Source of the DNA: Methanomicrobiales archaeon
Lineage (GTDB): Archaea > Halobacteriota > Methanomicrobia > Methanomicrobiales > Methanospirillaceae
Reading direction: 5' to 3'
Length of the DNA stretch: 18,118 nucleotides
Assembly: GCA_012798365.1 (NCBI GenBank)
Contig: JAAZNH010000212.1
Coordinates: 1 to 18,118, forward strand
The translations under genes and the position numbers were made by a program. The notes beneath the pieces are model-generated. The model saw only the letters and a program-made list of their open reading frames with translations. It had not been told where the DNA came from and ran no database searches. Each line of letters opens with the position of its first letter. Positions within the stretch are counted from its first letter, which is position 1. Below, in pieces: positions 13,867-18,118 of the stretch.

Positions 13867-14700
13867 AAGCCGGTCCCGGAAATGCCAGAAGACCAGCGCA
13901 AGCGCCACATAGAACAATGCAACAAACCACCCGAACTCTCCGAGCATCATCTGCCCTGCCTCGGTCGTGGCTGTGAGCGCAGGGTAGAGCTGCTGGATGA
14001 AATAGTTCCAGAACCCGTGAAAGAGGACAGCAACCCAGACACTCCCCGAGGCCAGGCGAAGCCAGGCAAGAATAAGGCCGGCCCCCATAACCGAGGGGAT
14101 GAATACCGCAAACGAATACCAGAGGGGGCCGGTTCCATGGTACCCTCCTATCAGCATCTCCGGGAAGTGCCATGCGGTCCAGATGGCCCCCGATATGAGT
14201 GCCAGCTCCGTGAATCCCATGGTCCGGGCAAGTTCGGGAACAAGGAAACCCCGCCAGCCGAACTCTTCTCCTGCTGCTGCAAAAAGGTTGAAGGTGATCC
14301 CGAACAGGAAGGCAGGAATGAAGGAGAGGGAGAGGACTGTTGCAGTCTTCTCAGACCCGAAAGGAGCGATGCCGGTGACCCATGCAAGACCGAACATGAC
14401 CAGGCCGGCAGCGATGGGAAGGCCTATGCCGACAAGGAGCCATTTCGGGTCCCCGATGCCAAGAGCAAATCCGTTAAGATTGCGCTGCCAGATAAGGCGG
14501 GTTGTGACTGCCGCAAACGTGGGGCCCCACATGGCCCCGACCGCATAGAACATCAGCAGGCCGGCATTTTCGCTGACATGGGGGGTCTGTGCCGTGAGGT
14601 ACCAGAATATGCCTGAGAAAAAGACGGTCAGGACCAGAAACGTGATAACGGTTTTTTTCGGGTCCGTGTTCAACGGGTGCGGGGCGGGTGAAGATACCAT
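13840..14700 (-). CDS. CPBP-family (CAAX-type) intramembrane metalloprotease
   Basis: The 286-residue multi-pass membrane protein (291 from the upstream ATG at 14715) has the full type II CAAX/CPBP motif set: EExxxR in GEEFGWRGF (Glu145, Glu146, Arg150), the second motif WTAWHFPEM with His178, and LFHGFWN with His228 and Asn232. These residues bind the catalytic zinc or water in related glutamate proteases. Eight or so hydrophobic segments are visible. The start at 14700 is favoured: GAGG lies 9 bases upstream and a TATA-like TTTTAT (14731-14726) would start transcription near 14704, past the first ATG. Substrate unknown; bacterial relatives process prenylated proteins or peptides and immunity factors. 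Confidence 0.9.
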   Translation of the reverse strand: MVSSPAPHPLNTDPKKTVITFLVLTVFFSGIFWYLTAQTPHVSENAGLLMFYAVGAMWGPTFAAVTTRLIWQRNLNGFALGIGDPKWLLVGIGLPIAAGLVMFGLAWVTGIAPFGSEKTATVLSLSFIPAFLFGITFNLFAAAGEEFGWRGFLVPELARTMGFTELALISGAIWTAWHFPEMLIGGYHGTGPLWYSFAVFIPSVMGAGLILAWLRLASGSVWVAVLFHGFWNYFIQQLYPALTATTEAGQMMLGEFGWFVALFYVALALVFWHFRDRLPALPAGNV

Positions 14701-14724
14701 ACACTCTATCCTCATCCCGGGGAC

Positions 14725-14731
14725 GATAAAA
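14725..14731 (-). promoter_or_regulatory. Candidate TATA box for the CPBP protease gene
   Basis: The minus strand reads GGTTTTATCG across these bases, 25-31 bases before ATG 14700. This spacing fits a leaderless or short-leader archaeal transcript and supports the downstream start. Confidence 0.4.
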
Positions 14732-14794
14732 CCATCTGCAGCTGGCTTTCACGACAAGACTTCCGGTATGCGATGCCCGGCCATTTTCATCAGG

Positions 14795-14800
14795 TTTATT
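14795..14800 (+). promoter_or_regulatory. Candidate TATA box for the cupin gene
   Basis: GGTTTATT, with TTTATT at these bases, ends 23 bases before ATG 14824. No ribosome site is seen, so the transcript is probably leaderless. This favours ATG 14824 over the in-frame ATG at 14773, which lies upstream of this element. Confidence 0.45.
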
Positions 14801-14823
14801 CCCGTTCGCGTCAACATCCGGTT

Positions 14824-15198
14824 ATGATCCTCAAACACGCTGCCGATGTCACACCCGTACCGATAACCAAACCCGGGTTCTCAGGGTTCCAGGCCCGGTT
14901 CCTTCTCACTGCTGATGACGGCTGCCCCCGGTATGCCCTCAGGCTGATGGAGTTTGCCCCGGGCGGCTGCACGTCATTCCACGGCCACAAGGAAGAGCAT
15001 GAGATGTATTTCCTTGAGGGGGAGGGGCTGCTCAGGACCGATGCGGGCGAACGCACCATCCGTGCCGGGGACGCGCTTCTGCTGATGCCGTGCGAGAACC
15101 ACCAGATCACCAATACGGGGAGCGGGGTACTGAAGATGATCTGTACTGTCCCGCTGCTGCCCGGGAAAACGGGGAAGGAGACCACACCCTGCGAATGA
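14824..15198 (+). CDS. Single-domain cupin protein
   Basis: A 124-residue protein with one small beta-barrel. The first cupin motif is present as FHGHKEEHEMYFLEGEG (52-68), with metal ligands His53, His55 and Glu60 (His59 also nearby). The second motif is PCENHQITNTG (89-99), with His93. Such cupins bind Fe, Zn, Mn or Ni, and act as enzymes or binding proteins. The start at 14824 is chosen for the TATA box spacing. The stop lies inside a 9-bp hairpin. It is followed on the same strand by the SnoaL-like gene after 52 bases. Reaction and substrate unknown. Confidence 0.88.
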   Translation: MILKHAADVTPVPITKPGFSGFQARFLLTADDGCPRYALRLMEFAPGGCTSFHGHKEEHEMYFLEGEGLLRTDAGERTIRAGDALLLMPCENHQITNTGSGVLKMICTVPLLPGKTGKETTPCE

Positions 15199-15206
15199 GG
15201 GTGTGG
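15182..15206 (+). terminator. Stem-loop spanning the cupin stop codon
   Basis: CCACACCCT (15182-15190) pairs perfectly with AGGGTGTGG (15198-15206) around a 7-base loop, and the cupin stop TGA (15196-15198) falls at the loop-stem junction. There is no T run after it, so this is a structural hairpin that may mark the transcript end or slow exonucleases, rather than a classic intrinsic terminator. Confidence 0.5.
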
Positions 15207-15250
15207 AACGAACCATTACGTTCATTACTTTTCAAATCCTGTTCTCATCC

Positions 15251-15646
15251 ATGACTCTGAATGAAGCGGCAACAAAAGAAGTCCTCGCTGTTCTGGATAC
15301 CTACGTGCAGTATTACAACGAGAAGAACCTTTCAGGAGTCCTGACCCTCTTTGCAAAAGATACCTCAGGGTTTGGGACGGGAAAGGATGAGGTCATCACC
15401 GGTTATGCCGGCCTCAAGGACCAGCTGAAACTCGACTTCAATCCTTCCAATACAATCCGTGTCAAGATGCGGGTCATCGCCACCGGTGGCGTCATGCCGG
15501 CTGCCTGGATCACGGCATTCTGTGACTTTGACGGCACGATCGCCGGCAAATCCGCACACATGGAGGGGAGGATGACTGCAGTCCTGGCAAACCATGGGGG
15601 CCGGTGGCTCTTTGAGCAGGTCCACTTCTCGGTGCCGGGCCAGTAA
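15251..15646 (+). CDS. SnoaL-like/NTF2-fold protein
   Basis: A 131-residue single-domain protein with the alpha-beta cone pattern: a first helix EVLAVLDTYVQYYNEKNLSGVLTLF, then AKDTSGFGTGKDEVITGYAGLKDQL typical of the SnoaL_3 group, and a C-terminal strand GRWLFEQVHFSVP. These small folds are often ligand-binding or act as isomerase-type enzymes; no catalytic residues can be named here. The ATG at 15251 starts right at the domain; 16 further in-frame codons upstream (from 15203) are not needed and overlap the cupin hairpin. Probably co-transcribed with or just downstream of the cupin. Function unknown. Confidence 0.85.
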   Translation: MTLNEAATKEVLAVLDTYVQYYNEKNLSGVLTLFAKDTSGFGTGKDEVITGYAGLKDQLKLDFNPSNTIRVKMRVIATGGVMPAAWITAFCDFDGTIAGKSAHMEGRMTAVLANHGGRWLFEQVHFSVPGQ

Positions 15647-15653
15647 TACTCCA

Positions 15654-15659
15654 TTTTTT
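15654..15659 (+). terminator. Oligo-T terminator after the SnoaL-like gene
   Basis: Six T follow 7 bases after the stop. The convergent nitroreductase gene ends about 48 bases further on, with a short TACCG-GG-CGGTA repeat (15695-15706) before its stop. No gene in the gap. Confidence 0.4.
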
Positions 15660-15706
15660 GGCATGTTCTTCTGGTTAAATGAATTGTGCCACTCTACCGG
15701 GCGGTA

Positions 15707-16294
15707 TTAGTCCACCCACCGGACTTTCTCTTTCAGTTCGGGATCGAGACGGGATGGGGCCGGAGGATTTTTTTCAGGATACCCGAGGGGAGTGACGGCC
15801 ACGATCTCGTGATCAGCGGGAATCGAAAGGATCTCCCGCAGGGTCTTTTCATCCCTGATAGGGCCGGTCATCCAGCAGGTACCAAGACCCAGGGCGGTTG
15901 CAGCAAGCAGGAGGTTCTGCATCGCTGCACTCGCACTCTCCAGGTCAGCTTTTTGGAAGTTGGGGACCGGGTCTGTTTTCACGTGCAGCACGATGACAAA
16001 CGGGGCGCCACCGTAGGTTTCAGAGAAGCGGATGAACTCGTCCCGGTTGAGGGAGCGGCTCATGGGTGATGCCTCCCAGTTGTTCAGGTATTCCGTGAGA
16101 GTTGACCGGTAACTCTTCCCCATTGCAGGGATTTTGTTACCGGATACCACGATAAACTCCCATGGCTGCCGGTTGAGGCCTGATGGTGCCTGGTTGGCTG
16201 CATCGATGACCTGGCGGACCTGATCCCTGCTCACAGGGTCCGGGCGGTACTGGCGCACAGCCCTCCGCTTATAGATTGCATCAAGAACGTCCAT
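15707..16294 (-). CDS. Nitroreductase-family flavoprotein
   Basis: The 195-residue FMN enzyme has the N-terminal RRAVRQY motif (10-16) for the FMN phosphate, SGLNRQPWEF (38-47), and the C-terminal GLGTCWMTGP (136-145) that closes the flavin pocket. Relatives reduce nitro compounds, quinones, flavins or enones with NAD(P)H. The ATG at 16294 is chosen because the nitroreductase fold begins there; the frame extends 23 codons further into the upstream gene. It starts 11 bases after that gene's stop, with GGAG about 14 bases upstream, so translation is probably coupled. It is the last gene of the flavoenzyme run. Substrate unknown. Confidence 0.9.
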   Translation of the reverse strand: MDVLDAIYKRRAVRQYRPDPVSRDQVRQVIDAANQAPSGLNRQPWEFIVVSGNKIPAMGKSYRSTLTEYLNNWEASPMSRSLNRDEFIRFSETYGGAPFVIVLHVKTDPVPNFQKADLESASAAMQNLLLAATALGLGTCWMTGPIRDEKTLREILSIPADHEIVAVTPLGYPEKNPPAPSRLDPELKEKVRWVD

Positions 16295-16305
16295 ACCTAA
16301 CTCAC

Positions 16306-16962
16306 TCACTCCATAATCCCTGTCTTCACGAGCCGTGACCCCAGTTCGAAGGCCCGCCTGCAATCGTGTGGGAAGACCTCTGTACGCCGTTTCCTCCGCT
16401 CCGCGGGATCGAAATAGCTGAATACGACCTTGTCATAATCCTCGAACTGGAGGGTTTCGGTACAATACAACGACTCGCAGCTGCCAAACATCATCTTCAT
16501 GACACTGGCATTGGCAGCGATATGCGGCCCGTAATTCTCCTTCATCAGTTGTTCGGATACATTCATCGTATAGACAAATGCCGTCGGGATCTGGCGGGGG
16601 GCAAGGGACTGCGGGGGACGGGTGTAGGTCAGGTTCGGGAAGAGGAGCCGTTCCATGAACGACCGCATCTCGCCGGTCACGATTCCGAAATAGATGGGCG
16701 ATCCTAGGATCAGGGCATCGGCCGCGGATATCTTCTCAAGGACCGCTGTGAGCCCGTCTTTCATGGCACACTTCCCGTAACTCTTCCCGCCTTTCAGCTT
16801 GCAGGCAAAGCAGCTGGTACAGCCCTTGTAATCGAGATCATAGAGATGGACAAGTTCTGTTCTGGCACCTTCTGATGCCGCCCCTTCCAGAGCGTGTTCA
16901 AGGAGCGTTGCGGTATTCCACTTCTTTCGCGGACTTCCGTTGATGGCGATAACTGTCTTCAT
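16306..16962 (-). CDS. Flavodoxin-like NAD(P)H-dependent oxidoreductase with Cys motif
   Basis: The 218-residue protein starts with the flavin loop VIAINGSPRKKWNTATLL (4-21), followed by the second loop ALILGSPIYFGIVTGEMRSFMERL, both typical of the NADPH-dependent FMN reductase / iron-sulfur flavoprotein family. GCTSCFACKLKGGKSYGKC has Cys at 48, 51, 54 and 65. In Methanosarcina iron-sulfur flavoprotein a CX2CX2C plus a nearby fourth Cys holds a 4Fe-4S cluster; here the last spacing is 10, longer than usual, so a cluster is plausible but unproven. AGGA lies 7 bases before the ATG. It sits 21 bases after the Old Yellow Enzyme gene. Confidence 0.88.
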   Translation of the reverse strand: MKTVIAINGSPRKKWNTATLLEHALEGAASEGARTELVHLYDLDYKGCTSCFACKLKGGKSYGKCAMKDGLTAVLEKISAADALILGSPIYFGIVTGEMRSFMERLLFPNLTYTRPPQSLAPRQIPTAFVYTMNVSEQLMKENYGPHIAANASVMKMMFGSCESLYCTETLQFEDYDKVVFSYFDPAERRKRRTEVFPHDCRRAFELGSRLVKTGIME

Positions 16963-16983
16963 GGTATATTCCTAATTTTGAGG

Positions 16984-18027
16984 CTATTCTATCCCGCAGG
17001 TATTCCTCACCGGGTCTTCCCGGAACGGACAGACATTCCCGTCCGGCTGGTTCCTGCATGCGTCGCAGGAACTGCACTCCGCGGGCCGGTCCGGGTTCTT
17101 CTCCCAGAACCGGGCAAGGTCGGGCTGCCGGAGGAAAGGCCGGGAGAGCGAGAACAGCTCAATCCCGCGGGTATTCAATAATTCTGTCATTACTGCGGGC
17201 GTCCGGTTGACGCCGACAAGAATGACCGGGACGTTTGTTATCCGGGCAAGTTCCGTGGCATAATCCCGGAAGATCGATTCGTCATACGGCAGGCCCGGTG
17301 GCGGGAAGGGTGTTTTGCTGATCCCGCCGGATACCTCGATCGCACAGATCCCCAGATCCGCAAGGTCCCTGCATACGGACTGGCAGGCATCCCAGACGCC
17401 GTCGTTCTCTTCAAAATCCGAGCAGTTGATCTTGACCAGGACCGGGTAAGTATCACCGGTCTTCTGCCGGATCTCCTGCACAATTTCGCGGAGGATGCGG
17501 GTGCGGTTCTCCACCGGCCCGCCATATTCGTCAGTCCGGGTATTCCGCCGGACATTCAGGAACTGGCTGGTGAAGTACCCATGGGCTGCATGGACCTGGA
17601 CACCATCGAAACCCGCCACCTGTGCCCTGACCGCGGCCCGGCCGAACTCCGCAACAACCTGCCGGATGTCGTCCCCTGTTGCATCGGCAGGAGTCCACAT
17701 GACACCGTTTTTGCCGGGAAACACCAGCTGCATGATGATGGGGGTGCCCTCCCGGTGGACTACGTTGACCAGGTCCCGGTATGCGGGAATGTACGTGTCG
17801 TCACGGATGGCAAGCATCCGTGGCGGATGGGTTGCATCAGCCATGAAAGTCGTGGCGCTGGTGATGATGAGGCCCACCCTGCCATATGCCAGGTCGCGGT
17901 AGGCCACGATAAGGCGGGGTGTGGGGCGGCCCTCCTCGTCAGCCATGGCCTCCCAGGTTGCTGACCGGACCAGCCGGTTCCTGAGCCGGAGGGGGCCAAG
18001 GGTCGTCCTTTCAAACAGGGTTTTCAT
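16984..18027 (-). CDS. Old Yellow Enzyme-family NADH:flavin oxidoreductase with C-terminal Cys cluster
   Basis: The 347-residue TIM-barrel FMN enzyme shows RSAT (21-24), the active-site segment DGVQVHAAHGYFTSQFL (141-157, His146 and His149), and NTRTDEYGGPVENRTR (162-177). The phosphate-binding loops lie near VSGG and LVGVNRTPAV. It lacks the second, dinucleotide-binding half found in 2,4-dienoyl-CoA reductase-type members (about 650 residues). The C-terminus has CSSCDAC and a fourth Cys (318, 321, 324, 333), with another at 344, so a 4Fe-4S cluster is likely, though the spacing differs from the usual CX2CX3C form. Probably reduces an activated C=C bond. It lies 7 bases after the upstream nitroreductase-type gene. 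Confidence 0.9.
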   Translation of the reverse strand: MKTLFERTTLGPLRLRNRLVRSATWEAMADEEGRPTPRLIVAYRDLAYGRVGLIITSATTFMADATHPPRMLAIRDDTYIPAYRDLVNVVHREGTPIIMQLVFPGKNGVMWTPADATGDDIRQVVAEFGRAAVRAQVAGFDGVQVHAAHGYFTSQFLNVRRNTRTDEYGGPVENRTRILREIVQEIRQKTGDTYPVLVKINCSDFEENDGVWDACQSVCRDLADLGICAIEVSGGISKTPFPPPGLPYDESIFRDYATELARITNVPVILVGVNRTPAVMTELLNTRGIELFSLSRPFLRQPDLARFWEKNPDRPAECSSCDACRNQPDGNVCPFREDPVRNTCGIE

Positions 18028-18034
18028 GAGGTGC

Positions 18035-18118
18035 CTACTTCCACGTAACGTTCAGCGGTTTCCGACGGGGGATGCCATGGACCCTGTACTGCGGGTGACC
18101 GAACATCATCACGTAGGC
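18035..18118 (-). CDS. C-terminal end of a nitroreductase-type protein (partial)
   Basis: The minus strand reads AYVMMFGHPQYRVHGIPRRK and then PLNVTWK before stop TAG at 18035-18037. The G-PxYR-HxIPxRKPLxVTW pattern is the typical tail of nitroreductases, especially those fused to an N-terminal ferredoxin-like 4Fe-4S domain. The remainder of the gene lies beyond the window. It ends 7 bases before the Old Yellow Enzyme start, so they are likely in one operon. The ferredoxin part is not visible. Confidence 0.7.
   Translation of the reverse strand, partial: AYVMMFGHPQYRVHGIPRRKPLNVTWK

Noticed and set aside
13688..14173. Minus-strand 161-codon frame overlapping the CPBP gene end
   Set aside because: It is out of frame with the protease, which has all catalytic motifs, and its sequence shows no known domain.
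1..18118. CRISPR array, insertion sequence, tRNA, rRNA
   Set aside because: No regularly spaced repeats, no transposase-like protein, and no tRNA arm patterns were seen by eye. The CARF-like gene alone is not evidence of a CRISPR locus here.

Overview
The window looks like part of a methanogenic archaeal chromosome, most likely Methanomicrobiales (a Methanoregula-like organism). This is inferred from archaeal TATA boxes 25-45 bases upstream of starts, oligo-T termination runs in place of classic bacterial terminators, an abundance of flavoproteins and small Cys-rich proteins, lipobox proteins and moderately high GC. There is no rRNA, tRNA, insertion sequence or CRISPR array in the window.

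Layout. Bases 1-45 are the last codons of a plus-strand gene. Bases 60-2176 (minus) are a polar amino-acid type ABC importer: permease, ATPase, permease, with no binding protein on the same strand. Bases 2286-3307 (minus) hold a 60-residue YHS-like metal-binding protein and a DUF6498-type membrane protein. Bases 3415-4130 (plus) hold a flavodoxin and a 55-residue Cys/His protein. Bases 4248-7547 (minus) are three consecutive predicted lipoproteins. Two of these carry long Thr/Ser/Pro linkers and tandem Cys-rich modules of the NCGxCGxxC...DGCE type, best known from myxobacterial and other secreted proteins. Bases 7724-9037 (minus) encode an AzgA/NCS2-type purine permease.

Bases 9139-12674 (minus) encode a heterodimeric type IV ABC exporter with one canonical and one degenerate ATP site, in the pattern of the bacterial TM287/288 pair. 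It is divergent from a plus-strand CARF-like/winged-helix regulator (12819-13667), with the two TATA boxes only about 50 bases apart. The convergent gap that follows is crowded with inverted repeats. Then come a CPBP (CAAX-type) membrane protease (minus), a cupin and a SnoaL-like protein (plus). A minus-strand run of four flavin enzymes closes the window: nitroreductase C-terminus, Old Yellow Enzyme homologue, Cys-motif flavodoxin-like reductase, nitroreductase.

How the parts may work together. The window mixes transport (amino acids, purines, export), cell-surface lipoproteins and redox or stress enzymes. The strongest candidates for something not well described are the Cys-module lipoprotein cluster, the stand-alone CARF-like regulator facing an ABC exporter, and the compact four-flavoprotein cluster. 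All functions are read from sequence motifs; nothing was searched or computed against a database.
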